A stretch of DNA of 64,000 nucleotides. It comes from Pneumocystis sp. 'macacae'. Its lineage: Eukaryota > Ascomycota > Pneumocystomycetes > Pneumocystales > Pneumocystaceae. A program made the translations under genes and the position numbers. Where the stretch lies: the NCBI GenBank assembly GCA_018127085.1, contig CM030730.1:151501-215500 (forward strand). Direction: 5' to 3'. Below are positions 35,989 to 48,239 of the stretch, one piece after another. Under the pieces are notes generated by a model. The model was given only the letters and a program-made list of their open reading frames with translations, made no database searches and had not been told where the DNA came from. The stretch's first letter is position 1. Each line of letters opens with the position of its first letter.

Positions 35989-37669
35989 AAATTACCTTTT
36001 TAAACCAAAACCAATTTTTATATCCTTAAATTTTGTAAATAAAAATATTAATTCTCTTCAATCTTGAAAAAAAAAGATGTTTTTAAGACACCAGGTCTAT
36101 TTCAAATAAAATATTATACCAGCTAATCTTTTTCGTTATGTCCTTTAAAAACACTAAATTCCAATTATTATAAACGTAAATATTTCTCTTCAGATAAACA
36201 GATCGTTGTTTTAATAAGTAATTGCTATCAGTTAGATAACCAACAGGTAACTTTTCCTGGAAGAATACCAATTATCTCCTTAAATTATATTTTTACGCAT
36301 ATGCTTTAAATTATTCTCCTAATATTTTCAAGAACACCTTTAAACAAATCCGATCCTAGTAAACTCTAAAATTATATATTATACACAAATGTACTTTTAT
36401 ATGTATGAAAATTACCCTATTGATGCGCCCAGTACGATTTTCCTGTCTGTTTTCTAATGTATACTACTCGTTTTTATCTTTTTTTTTTAAACACATAATC
36501 AACGTTAAATTTAAGGGTGCACGTTGTATGGGTAAACGCCCAAACGTAAAAATATATATATAATATATGGCTGGTATAATATACAAAAAAATAATTATAC
36601 AAGAAAATTGCTTATAAATACGCGCTTTTTAGCCTATATATATAAGAACATTCCCCACTTCCCTGTTCTAATATATTTTACACTCAATTGACTTCTAACA
36701 TACTCATTTCTATCTTCAGAGTCTTAGAGAGCCTCTTGTTTCGTCACAAAAAGACAGAACATGTGTTATACTATGGTTTGAAATTATAATATTAATACTC
36801 TTTAAAAACTGATATTTTTTTTTGTTCTCGATTTAATCTAGCGGATTTTAGACTGTTTTTAGTTTTACTTATAAATTAGATAACGTATACGCTAACCTGT
36901 ATAATTATGCGTTAATAATATACTAAACCTTTATCTGATTTTACAAATTATTTCAAATACTCATATCTTGATCTCAACTTTAAGTTTACTGCACTATAAA
37001 AAATTCATATTTTCGTCAAAGTTCTTTAACACTATAGAATACATCTATAGCAGCTGTCTATAGTCTGCTTGTCCATAGGCCATGCTATTTTTCATCTTTT
37101 ATTAGTTTTTTGCTGTTATCCGCTGTCTTCCGCTATCCTCTCACTACTGTTTTAACTTATCAGTATTATCGCCTATTTTTTCACTTGTACAAGTACCAAT
37201 TCATCATCTAAGCAGTGCCGCTCCTGTTTTAGCGCACATGTCCGTCTGTCTGCCGCTGCTAACCTTCTTTGTTTTGTAACACCGCTCCACTAGTCGTCTT
37301 TGTGCCTTTTGATACCATCATAAAATCTTCTTTGGACATCTAATATGTTGCCTTAAAAATTCTACAATTAAAAACAAAATTTTTAATATTCTGCTTCTGA
37401 TCCCCTGTATTTTTTTTTCTTATCTCTTCTTATATCCTTATTGTATCTTTTCATATCTTAATTATAATGTAAAAAAATGCAGACTTTAAACAGAAATTCA
37501 ACTTGAACAGTGTATATTTTATTCTTCTCGTTCATTAGATGTCTATTTCTTTCATTCTTTTTTTTACTCTTAGTCCACCTCTTAAACTCCACCCCGCTCA
37601 AAAGTATGTGGGGTAGATGCGGGGTTGTCGGCGACCCTTAGACAAGTCAGAAAATTTACGTGGAAGAAG
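35989..37669. other. Long upstream region of the transformer-2-like gene, pyrimidine-rich
   Basis: 1.68 kb between two divergent starts. The left 400 bp are AT-rich. From about 36400 to 37600 the plus strand is T/C-rich and less AT-rich than other gaps, with short islands such as GGGTGCACGTTG near 36514. No frame with homology was found. The right part may be a long transcribed leader or a regulatory promoter of the downstream gene. Confidence 0.45.
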
Positions 37670-38648
37670 ATGGCAGAATTCAAGAATAATTTTGAGGCCA
37701 ATATGCAGAGTAAGACGATAAAACAGTGTTCTAATAATATATAATAATAATAAAAGGGGTTGACCAAGAGTTGGAACAAAGTGCAGGCGGTAGAAAGACG
37801 GGATCACCGGATCAAATGATAAGGTGAAGAATAAAGAAAAAAAAGAAAAAAATTAACGAGTTTTTGTATTTTTAGGAAGGAAGGAGTATATCAGAAATGG
37901 GATAATGCAAAGAGAGGATTTTGGAGGCAAACTGGGGGAGTAGATGGACAGGGGTTTAATTTGTTCGTTACAGGAATTGCAAGTAAATTGGGAGAAGAAG
38001 AGCTACGGGAAATGTTCTCGGTATATGGAGAAGTAGAGAAGTGCCAGATTATGGTTGATCCACACACGAAAGAGCCACGGGGATTTGGGTTTGTACAGAT
38101 GTCGACAATTGAAAGTGCAAATGCAGCACGAGAAGGGTTGACTGGAGAAGAGCGATATGGACGAATTCTAAGGTATGAAGAAGGGATAGAAAAACAGGAC
38201 TAAGAGAGGTAGTGTGGATCGGGCACGTCGAGATAGACCACGTAGGCTATGTATGATTTGGACGGAGAGACTAATTTGATTCAAGGAACGCCAACACCGG
38301 GAAAATACTATGGACCGCCAAAAAGAGGTAACTGGAGTAAGAAAGATCTATATCTGACTTTAGGAAGATCATTCGTACAGAAATAATACATTTCCTCGAA
38401 CACCATATGATCGATATACTCGTTACGAGCGTTATGATCGATACGACCGCTTTGATGAATATGATCGATATAATCGCTATGATAGAAGGCTACAGGAGCG
38501 TTTCCATCCTTATTATGAAGAACGAGATAGTCGTAGCAGTCGAAGTATGCGTCCTGGACGCTACGAAGAATATTACACGCCTGGACGAGGATATGGTTAT
38601 TACAAAGAAGATCAATATTTCAGAGATTACTATAAAAGAGACCGTTAA
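37670..38648 (+). CDS. Transformer-2-like splicing regulator (single RRM)
   Basis: ATG at 37670 (MAEFKNNFEANMQ) with a 47-nt intron, then VDQELEQSAGGRKTGSPDQ, a second intron, and KEGVYQKWDNAKRGFWRQ. The RRM (37945-38170) has RNP2 LFVTGIAS and RNP1 RGFGFVQM, followed by RYGRILRGSVDRARRDRPR. After an intron comes RTPTPGKYYGPPKR, which mirrors the Tra2-specific linker 'RPHTPTPGIYMGRPT'. The C-terminus is an Arg/Tyr/Asp repeat region (YDRYTRYERYDRYDRFDEYD, then YGYYKED) in place of a classic RS domain. The exact splice sites near 38333-38380 are ambiguous. It probably binds purine-rich exonic enhancers. Confidence 0.78.
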
Positions 38649-39089
38649 ATGCCTTTATTTATAAAAGTTGTGATAATTTCATTATATCATTATCTATCTT
38701 TTGATAACTACATCTGACATCCTATTATATGTCTAGCTTGATGCTTTATAAGCGCTAACATAAATACTTTTGTTCGGAAAACATTTTCTGCATTTTGATT
38801 TCTTTGATTCTAATTTCAATTATCTCTATAGGCTTCTTTTCGGTTTTCTTATGTACTTGTACTTATATTTCTCATAGTCGATTAAACTTCTTAACACATT
38901 CATAACTTTTTAATACATTTCAACATCATCTTAATATCTTTTAATATTATCCTAACATATTTATGGCCATTGGTTAATATCTTTTTAATAATTTTAGCCC
39001 AATATTCATAACCCTTAATCTTAGCGATAGCGGTATTTCCAGAGTAATTCGTTTCATACAATATTGAATAAACGTAATTTGTATCTAAA
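38649..39089. other. Pyrimidine-rich intergenic stretch
   Basis: 441 bp, T/C-rich on the plus strand, between two same-strand genes. It probably holds the 3' UTR of the Tra2-like gene and the promoter/leader of the next. No other feature seen. Confidence 0.4.
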
Positions 39090-39984
39090 ATGCCAGGAAA
39101 GGAGGAAACAGAAGTTAAGTAAGTTTATATATGTTGTCTGTCTCCAGGAAAAGCTATTTGTAGTTTTTTGAGTTTTTTTTGGCGTAATTTTTAGCTTTTT
39201 TTAAACACAAAATCTTTTGAAAGGATATTAACAATTAATATAGAGGAAAACGCGGGAGCAACCGAAAATCAGGGTGGTCATCCCAGAATAAATCCAATAT
39301 GTCTCTTGGAGCTTCTGGAGATAAGAATTTTTTAGGATCTTCAGCACCATCTGGTATATCTAAATCAATGCCTTATCGTTCCCCAAAAACACCAACAACG
39401 GAGACTACGCATTCCCAAAACAAGGGATTTAATAGCTCTGAAGTATCTTCTTATCTTAATAAAGGTATGTTATACATAGTAGAAAATGGGATGTTGAATG
39501 TATGAGTAAAATAATTCCTTATATTATCTCTTTTTCACTATTTCTTTGGATAAATGTTGTTGTTTTCACTACTCTGTTTCTTTGTTTCCATTTTTTACTT
39601 GTATACTTTTTTTTCTGTTTTTTTAGTTTTTGCATTTTTTCAGGACTGATGAATAATAGAATGGAAATCAGCTCTAGATCGGGCTAATGATTCAACCTGT
39701 CAAACAAAAAGTATATTTTTACTTTTAAGTTTAATACTATGTGTTTTAATACAGTATTAGACAAACCAGAAATTTATAAAATGACAGATAATGAATGGAT
39801 GACTAAAAGCGGATCTATTACTTCAGTATGGGCTGGTCGAGGTTTGAGCTTATGAACTTATAATCATATTTAACACGACCATATAGGCCATTTAACGGTA
39901 AAGGGAACGACTTTTTTAAGTGAACTTCGTAAAAGCGTCTTATCAACCTTATCAAATAATATAACAGAACCTAAAGGTGGATAA
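39090..39984 (+). CDS. Spliced gene of unknown function
   Basis: ATG at 39090 (MPGKEETEVK), then GT/AG introns at about 39119-39244, 39465-39671, 39710-39752 and 39842-39885. The chain is in frame throughout: GKRGSNRKSGWSSQNKSNMS, SLGASGDKNFLGSSAPSG, SSEVSSYLNKALDRANDSTC, LDKPEIYKMTDNEWMTKSG, SITSVWAGR, HLTVKGTTFLSELRKSVL and STLSNNITEPKGG, with the stop at 39982-39984. The protein of about 160 residues is Ser/Lys-rich in its first half, with a more ordered second half. I do not recognise the family. Coherent splicing of five exons argues it is real. Confidence 0.55.
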
Positions 39985-40615
39985 TCAATGTCTTAATTGC
40001 GTAAATCAAAAATAGGTCTGACACAAACACGGCATTTATAATAATGAATGTTATAGTATACATATGTGATGGAGTAAAGTATACTAATCATTTGTATATA
40101 TTATTATTGAATTGTTTTGAAAAATATATTATGGTATATATATATTGTTATATTGTCGATTATATTCAATACCTTAACTTAATGTTTTTTGAAGATCATA
40201 TAAATTAAATACTAATAAGAAATTCAATATATTGTTATTTTTGGCCATTCTAAACTTTTAAATATAATATTTTATTTAAATAGAATTTCACATAATTGAC
40301 AAGAAATTATCATTTAAATCCATATCATTTTTTAAAACAAAAAGACCTTATAACCTTAATATGTATATGTTTTGAGTAACTAAGATATTTTTAAATCTTA
40401 TTATGTTGAATAAAAAGCCTACGGTTAAAATTGAAACAAGCTTAAATTTTTACTAATACTATAATATGCTTTTTTTATTTTTAACTTCTCTGTAACTTCA
40501 AATAAGATCATAAAAACAACTTTAATACTAAATGTGCAAACAATAGTAAATTCCAAAAAATCGTGTTAATCGAATATCACATAAACACAAAAGTGAAAAG
40601 ATGTTAACTAAAAAG
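39985..40615. other. AT-rich gap between convergent genes
   Basis: 631 bp between two stop codons, A/T-rich with no coding or RNA signature. It must hold both 3' ends. Confidence 0.45.
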
Positions 40616-43150
40616 CTATTCATTATCATTGTCGTAATTTTCATTAATGCTTATTTCCCGCACAGTTAATTCTATTTTTTGTGCATTTTTTTCTTTGCCT
40701 GACAATCCTTTCTTCAAAACAGATCCTTTAATTTCATCCATATCCACATTAGTATGATTCGTAATTTCAGTTATATTATTCAATTTATTATGTTTTGAGT
40801 TCTCATTTACAGAATCAGTAATCGGCTGACTTGATTTATAATTTTCAGGTGATTCTATATAGTCAGAAACGACATTATCTGTTTTAGCAATAGGAGGTGT
40901 AGATGGAAACGTTAATGACATCATTTTTTGGTTATCAGATGAAGTAGGATCGGATTCTCCAAGCAATTCTTTAAATTCTGATTCCTTTGTTGTTGATTCT
41001 TTTGTTGGGGTCTTTTTAATAAACGTATTATGATTATGAGCTTCTTTCTTCTCGCCTATTTTTTCAGAAGATATTTCTTTTGTTTCAAACTTTAAAGTAT
41101 TGATTTTCTTTTGTTCATGCACTTCCTTTTTCTCCTCCCATTCTCTTTGCCTTTTATGAACTTCTCGAGATTCCTTCACATCATAATGTATAATAGATTC
41201 AACTGATTGTTTTGATAAAAACTTAGGATGTTCCACATGAGATGAATGAGAATTAGGCGTATTATTCAAGTGTTTCATCTCATGATTTATATTAAATGTA
41301 TTAGTATGAATCGGTGTAAGTAGCGTATCTTCATTCATATTTGTAGAACATGTTAAATGGTAAATTGGATGTGATCCATTACGTGATTCTTGTGAAGACT
41401 GAAGAGGATACATAGGTGAATGAAGCGGAACATTAGTGTGATTTGATCGATCATTATCATAAGGATTAGATGGAGTATGATGATGATAATTTGTCGGAGA
41501 AAGTGTATGTTGCCCATACCGTTCATTAGATGCAATAGATATAGATGATTTCTTCAAAATATCAGGAGTTTGATTCGGTAATGGAGAATCTGCTTCATTA
41601 GACCGAGAAGGACGCAATATAGGCAATTTCCCAGGAACTTCGTTTATAATTGAAGGTAGAAGATTCGAATGAGATGATTTAGACCACTGTGCAGATAGCC
41701 CTGCTGAAAGACTAGAATTTTGATAACTAGATGGATTAATATCTTGAGGATGCGGAAAAGGCGCAGTGTGGCAAGATCCACTGGTTTTTCCACTACGTAA
41801 ATATTGCAGACGGCTTTTAATATGTGGATTGTTTGGATCGAGTTCAGCTGCACGTTGATATGCATTCAATGCATCGGCGATTTGATTATTGCAGGATTCA
41901 TATAATGTGCCAAGATCATACCAAACTTCAGAAATATATGGGTTCAAACGGATAGCCCGAGAATAAGCATCAAGTGCATCCCGATATTGATTAATTTGAT
42001 AATATAATACGCCGATTGAACACCAAAAAATTGGATTCCTACCATCACGATAAACCGCCTGTTGATATGCTTCATAAGCTTTATTGTATTTTTGTTGAAC
42101 CATATAGCAACGGCCAAGAAAGTACCAACTTTGAACATCACGATTATCTAAAGAGAGAATATTATTAAATGATAAGAAGAATATTCATATATATACATAC
42201 CTAGCTCAAGAGATTTAGTCAAATATTGGATTGCAAGATCCTGGTTCGTAAATGATGTATTAGGCTGATGATAAAGCCATCCAAGTTGCTGCAGAACTTT
42301 TGCATGATCAGAATTCTCGGATAAAATATGTTCGTATACATCTTTTGCTAACTTATATTCTTTCTGCTGTTCATAAACATGACCAATCTGGAACCAAATA
42401 TCAGTTTCAGTCAATGGCTTAGGCGGACTTTGTAAAACATATTGAAAACATTCAAGACTTTGTGTATACTTGTGCTGTTGTCTATAAATTATACCAAGAC
42501 GAAAATAAATCTCGTTAGCTTTATCAAAATATGGGTCAATCTGAATCGCCTGCGAAAATGCTTCTTCTGCATGTTCAAGAGATCCATAGCGATCGTATAA
42601 AATACCAATTCCATACCATAACCTTGGTTCCTTAGGATTTTGTAAATGATACAAAGCCTGGTGATATGCCGCATAAGTTTTTTGAAGATCATCCATCATT
42701 AAATAACAATGCCCAAGTGCACTCCAAACCTCTCCATTCGTTTGATCTAAATTTAAAATAGACTGAAAATATTCTGCAGCACGTCCAAACTGCTCATTTG
42801 CACGGAACAATGATGCAATCTGTAACATTGCTCCAATACTATATGGATTTTGCCTTAATGCAGACTCATAACTTGATAATGCACGGTCGTATTCTCCCAT
42901 TTGTTCTGCTAAACGGCCTAAAAAATATTAAATTCGTAACTTTTAAGACAAAAAGATGCAAAAAGCCGTCCATACCAATATGTATCCATATTTCCTCGTT
43001 AATACTCACAAGTCGTGCTAGTGCTGAGGATATACCAGCTTCCCCAGTCCCACCAGCATTCAAACCACTCATAGTCGTAGTTGCATTAATCGACACTCCT
43101 ACAGATGTATTTACTGCTGCAGATGCTGTTGTCGATGTTACTGTTGACAT
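40616..43150 (-). CDS. SSN6: Ssn6/Cyc8 TPR co-repressor
   Basis: General transcription co-repressor acting with Tup1. About ten TPR units are read: EYDRALSSYESALRQNPYSI, EVWSALGHCYLMMDDLQKTY, RLWYGIGILYDRYGSLEHAE, KANEIYFRLGIIYRQQHKY, DIWFQIGHVYEQQKEYKLAK, KVLQQLGWLYHQP, RNPIFWCSIGVLYYQINQYR, DALDAYSRAIRLNPYISEVW and YDLGTLYESCNNQIADALNA. These match yeast Cyc8 closely. The C-terminal 350 residues are low-complexity Ser/Pro/His/Lys, without the polyglutamine tracts of budding yeast. Introns lie near 42104-42150 and 42905-42975. The first in-frame ATG is at 43150, but the same frame is open further upstream and encodes a basic stretch, so the true start is uncertain. Confidence 0.92.
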
Positions 43151-43332
43151 GATTGATGCAGTTGGTTGTGTTGAATCACCAAGTGTTTCGTGAGATGTAT
43201 CACGAGATGGCTGCCCATCTTCTGTACTAGTTTTTTTGCGGCGGCGGCGCGTAGTGCGCCGCGTAGACTCTTCACGGCCCTCCAAAGGTTTTGTCGTTGT
43301 GTCTAGTTGTCCAGAAACTTGATGATGTTCAA

Positions 43333-44761
43333 AAAAACTAACCCGTCAATATTTTACTGACTTTGTCTTAAAGCACCTTTCAAAATCCCCTTAGGTACTC
43401 TAGTAATTTCTCTCCAGTTTAACGGGCATTCCAATGAACCCTCATCAAACGCTCTATCGAACGCTTTACAGAATGCTCCTTAAATACCCCTTGAATGTTT
43501 TCCAAAGTCTTACCGGTTATTAGATGGTGCACAGATTTTGTATTTGCTCTGATCCCGGCACTCGTGGCCCGCTCTCGATTAGCTCCCAAACCAATCTACA
43601 CCAGTTTACGCCAAGTCTAAATAAAGATGTGTCAAATATATTTGGTTTGATTTTATTTTCCTTAATTTCGCGTTCTTTTCTGAATAATTTTTACATCTTA
43701 GTTCTAGATGTATACTCTGTCCTTTCACTAAAAACACTAGCCGTTTTGTTTTCACTCTTTAAAGTTAGCGCCCGAAAACTTTTAGATCCACTGAGCTAGT
43801 CTTGTTATTGTCAAAACGCTTTTACTAATATGCTAAATAGATCACTAACCCTCAGTCTCTAATCGTCCATCTTCGGCTTTAATAGTTCCTGAACCTAACT
43901 CATGTACACTATATTAGTATCCATATTGTAGGGTTCAACCCTTATTTCAAGAACAAAGGTCAGGTTTTCTTTTATAGGAACACTTAATTAAACTGAGTTC
44001 GGAGCTTCTAAATTTACCCCAGATTATATGTTTAATGTATAACCTAAATTTTATAGTACATAGTACAATATGCTTTCTTCTACATATTTTAGCCGAAAAG
44101 CTAGCCTTATTCTCTATTTATTGTATTGTCTAGCTTTAGTTATTTATTCTTTACCTGCTACTAGATCATTGATTTAATCAAATCGATCTTTTGATCCCCC
44201 ATTTTGTTCCTTTTTCCTCCTATTTACTGTCTATTTTTCGGCATCTTTTTAACCATGCTTCTTCTAATTATTTTCCTTGCTTTTTTCTCCGTTTTCTTCA
44301 ATTAACTTGCAAGTAATTAACTTGTACACTATTTACTATCTTGTTTAAAACATCATTTTTCCTTCGTTTTTTCGCGTTTTTTTTCTTCGTTGACTGACAC
44401 CATTGCTCTCTTTATTTTCTCTTTGTATTACACGTACTTATCCCTGTTTCCAGCCAAATTTTCTCCAATTTGTCTCTTTAATTGCTTTTATTTATATTGG
44501 ATATCTTACCCTTTCACGTACTTGTTTATTTATCCGTTGCCACACCAACACTCCCATCTCTTAGAACTAGGGTGTAGAATCATGTCTAAACTACAACCCT
44601 GACCCTTTTGTTAGGGTTAGGGTGTAGACCTATGACAGGTGTCTCGTGCAGATCAACAAACGTCGAAAAGACACGCAGATCAACGTGTTTTGAAAGAAAA
44701 AAAGCATTAGGAGGGTGTGAAGGGGATTGATTAAAGATATTTCTGGAGTATTAGAAAAGCA
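43333..44761. promoter_or_regulatory. Long divergent upstream region of SSN6 and tropomyosin
   Basis: About 1.4 kb, T/C-rich on the plus strand over most of its length and less AT-rich than typical gaps here. Short frames inside show no homology. It contains a telomere-like inverted repeat near its right end. It may hold long 5' leaders for both genes. Confidence 0.45.
44591..44627. repeat. Telomere-like imperfect inverted repeat
   Basis: Left arm CTACAACCCTGACCCT (44591-44606), 6-nt loop, right arm AGGGTTAGGGTGTAG (44613-44627). The arms pair except for one bulged A and one G-T (G-U in RNA). The right arm with the loop contains TTAGGGTTAGGG (44611-44622), two units of the common fungal telomere repeat. 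A further AGGGTGTAG lies at 44569-44577. It is 135 bp before the tropomyosin start. Confidence 0.75.
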
Positions 44762-45472
44762 ATGGACAAGTTGAAGGAGGTAAGTGGTTTTTAGAGAAAA
44801 TCCGATGAAAATCGGATGAAAAACAAGGGAAAAAAATTAGTGAAAAAAACAGAGATTTAAGGGCGAATATGAGGGATTTGAGAGACAGAAAGAGATTTCT
44901 GTGAATGTTTTTATGAATTTAAAGGGGGTTTTGCGGATATATGCTAACATACGGGGGGCAGAAACTATCATGTTTGCGTATGGAGGCGGATGAGGCAAAT
45001 GCACGGGCAGATGAGATGGCAGCAAGAATTAAGCAGTATGAGCACGAGATGGCACTTAAGGATCAAGAAAATGCGAGTCTGGCACATAAAAATGATCTTC
45101 TTGAGAGAGAAATTGAACGTCTTGAGCAGCAATTGATGGAGGCGAAAATGGTGGCAGAAGATGACTCTGGGAGCCGAAATATTACAGAAAGTCTTCAGAA
45201 AAAGATCCAATTGCTGGAGGAGGAGCTTGAGGAGAATGATTCTAATCTCCGGAGGACGACGGATGAGTGAGTGATGTATTTTACACTATGAAGTGTCTAA
45301 GGGATGTAGATTACGGAATATAGATCTGAAATCAGAATGTTTTGAGCGTAGAGTTGCTGTACTTGAAAAAGAGCGTGATGAAATTGAGGCAAAGTATGAG
45401 GAAATGATTAGAAAGTATGATTTGGTCAAAGCAGAGTTGGATGAAGTTAATCAACAACTTGAAAATCTCTAA
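44762..45472 (+). CDS. cdc8: Tropomyosin (Cdc8-like)
   Basis: Coiled-coil dimer that stabilises actin cables and the cytokinetic ring. ATG at 44762 reads MDKLKE, the exact tropomyosin start, then a long first intron (about 44780-44948, GTAAGT...GGCAG) leads to KLSCLRMEADEANARADEMA. Heptads run on through LKDQENASLAHKNDLLEREI, ERLEQQLMEAK and KKIQLLEEELEENDSNLRRT. After the second intron come CFERRVAVLEKERDEIEAKY, EEMIRKYDLVKAELDEVNQQ and LENL at the stop (45470-45472). The 161-residue length equals that of fission-yeast Cdc8, which ends similarly (KAELDEV...LEDL). Confidence 0.94.
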
Positions 45473-46283
45473 CTTTGTCATTCATCTTGCCCAGCATGTT
45501 ATCCAAGAAAGATTCGACGTGTCTTTGGGACTTCATGTATTGTCGAATATATATACTCGTAATCAGTTCTTTTAAGAACAACAGACTGTCATTTGTGATA
45601 TATTTTGGGTCTGATATTTAATTCGTTTCTTTTTTTCTCTTTAAGGCTACAAGATTAGCTTTATCCTCTATTCTTTCTTCTCCATCTTATTATTGATGAA
45701 TAGTTAAAAATGTTAAATTATCTATTACCTTAATTTTATACATTTTATTTTAAAAAGCTATTTTTTGATTGCCTATCGAGACAGGATATGTCTGTCTTTA
45801 GACTGGCAGGTGTTAGCGATTTCGTTTTTTTGTTGAGCCATTTTTTAGTAAAAAACAGATAATTATATTAGCTTTTTATCCATTTTTCATTCTATAAATA
45901 AAGATTGTTATAATATAATATCCTATCTTTTGTTAATACTTATTACATTTTCTAGAAGATATTTTTTATATTAAAAAATAAATTTTTTTGAGTAAAATTA
46001 AACAATTTTGAATAATTTTGGATAAACTATTAAAAAATGAAATTCGTAGCATTTTTTATTCTAAATAATTTCATTTTATCTCAATAAAATCTATTTACAA
46101 ATATTATGAACTTCTTATATAAAAAAGAATTTAATATGGACTTTTTTATCTGTCTTTTCAATTAACAATAAAAACAGAGCACTTAGTGACTAAAATTTGT
46201 CAAAACTATCTAAATATTCGCATTATTTTTGAAAAAAATTAGATTAAAATTAAAAATATTATGTGTCAAGAATTAATATCTAA
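45473..46283. other. Intergenic gap with a small structured GC-richer patch
   Basis: 811 bp between two plus-strand genes. Most is AT-rich. At 45770-45808 a short patch can fold as nested stems (TGCC...GGCA outside, AGACA-5 nt-TGTCT inside). No frame is worth calling. Confidence 0.4.
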
Positions 46284-47501
46284 ATGTCTTTAAATATTGA
46301 TAAACATACGAAATATCACCTTAGACATTTAAATTTTCTTCCTCACCACTATTTATCTGCAGATACAACCAGAATGAGTATTGTATTTTTTTGTGTTTCT
46401 TCCCTTGATCTTCTTGGCTCATTGGAGACCTCTACAACCTTTACACAAAGAAAAGAGTGGATAGAATGGGTATATTCATTTCAGGTATCAAATGGATTTC
46501 GTGAATCTACTCTAGGCTTTCCACCTTTGTATTATAATTTAGCACATATAACATCTACATATTTTGCAATATGCATTCTTTTAATTCTTAAAGATAATAT
46601 GGAGAGACTGAATAGAGAAAATATTATAAAATATATTTCACGTTTACAGAATATTGACGGAAGTTTTCGGCCTTATATTGAAGATAATCAAAATATACAA
46701 CTTTTTGAAAAAGCTGATATTAGATTCACTTATTGTGCAATTGCTATTCTTTATATTCTTGGATGTAAAAATATTGATAAAATTATACGTGTAGATCCTC
46801 TTTTAAGATATATATATTCCTGCAGGGTAAGAACTTTGTTTTTTTATTATATACTGTAACCAGATAGTCATATGATCATGGATTTGCAGAAAATCCAAAA
46901 AATGAATCACATGGTAGAAATTCAAATGGGTTATCAATATATATTCTAATTTATTAAAGCCGGATATACTTTTTGTGCTGTTACTTCACTTAGTTTGCTT
47001 AAAAATATGTTACCAGAAATAAATGAAAGAATATCTTCTATATGTTCAGAAAAGACTATAGAATGGCTATTGAAAAGACAATTATCTGATACTGAAAATT
47101 TCGGTGGATTCGAAGGAAGAATGAACAAATCTTCAGATACATGTTATTCTTTTTGGGTTGGAGGAGCATTAAAGGTACAAAATTTAAGTTCAGTGTGGTT
47201 TTTTGATTTAAAAAAGTGTCTCCAAAATGGTATAGAGTTTGTTTCTAAAAAACATAGTCGAGAATTTCTTTTGAAAAGAATTCATAGTATAGGAGGATTT
47301 GAAAAATGTGAAGGTGAATATCCAGGTTTATTAATAAAATCTTTCAATTTAAATTATTAATACATAATAGATGTAATGCATTCTTATTTTGGTCTTGCTG
47401 CACTTTCAATTTTTGGCGATGAACAACTTCAAGAAATTCATCCTGCTATTGGTATTTCAAAAAAATCTTTGCAAAATTTAAAAGTATTAAGTGAAAATTG
47501 A
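46284..47501 (+). CDS. cwg2: Geranylgeranyltransferase type I beta subunit
   Basis: Adds geranylgeranyl to CaaL proteins such as Rho1 and Cdc42. ATG at 46284; HLRHLNFLPHHYLSADTTRM and FCVSSLDLLGSL are the type I beta start. Prenyltransferase repeats follow: WVYSFQVSNGFRESTLGFPP, NIIKYISRLQNIDGSFRPYI, ADIRFTYCAIAILYILGCKN. After introns come SYDHGFAENPKNESHAGYTF, WLLKRQLSDTENFGGFEGRM, NKSSDTCYSFWVGGALKV (zinc-site D and C in SDTCYSFW) and VMHSYFGLAALSIFGD with the zinc-site His. The end is at 47501. Fission-yeast cwg2 controls beta-glucan synthesis. Farnesyl- or Rab-type beta subunits are the alternatives but fit the N-terminus less well. Confidence 0.85.
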
Positions 47502-48239
47502 TTTTTATAAATACAATGTTTTTTAATGAATTAAAAAGTATTTTTAAATATTATAATTAATTATTCAAATTTTTTAAAATTTATTACTAATATTTTAAAA
47601 AGAGTAATTGTTCCTCCAAAGGTTTTTTTCTTATTTAATTTTATTATGTTTTAAATATAAATTTATTTTTTAAAAAAATATTTAATAGAATATATACAAA
47701 ACTGAATTACATTTGGTTTTCATTAATTATAAAATCGTATTTTATAAAAAAATAAAAATATTTAAATAATAGTTAAATTTAAAATTATTTTAAAAATTTA
47801 TCCTTGCTATTTATTATAAAAAATGTATCGATTAACCAAATAGTGAATTAAATATTTTTTACACGTTTGACTGCTTGTGGTTATAATAATCATCTTTATA
47901 ATTATATAACAGTTTTAGATATCTTTATTTTAAAAATAAAGATATTTTTTTAATTTTATTTTTACTTAGAATATCAAAACATCTTTTAAAGTATAATAAT
48001 GAGTAACAAAAGAATTTATTTAATATTTAAATTATTAAAAATATTAAATTTTAAAAATTAAGTATAATTAAAATATTTTATACCAACTTTATTATTTTAT
48101 TAAAAATATCCATACAAAAAATCTAAATATTTAATTAGCCCTATAAAACATTTTATTAAAAAAACCAAAACAATAATTAACATAATTAATACATAGTATA
48201 AATTTAACAAAAAGTTAATCAAAATTTTCATAATTTTTA
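47502..48239. other. Very AT-rich convergent gap
   Basis: 738 bp almost wholly of A and T between two stop codons. No gene, RNA or repeat signature seen beyond homopolymer runs. Confidence 0.45.

Noticed and set aside
43524..43799. Frames in the SSN6/cdc8 upstream region
   Set aside because: Low-complexity Ser/Leu/Phe products of pyrimidine-rich DNA with no homology.
43928..43945. GGGTTCAACCC as a tRNA T-arm
   Set aside because: The stem and loop sizes do not fit a T-arm and no acceptor or anticodon arm was found upstream.
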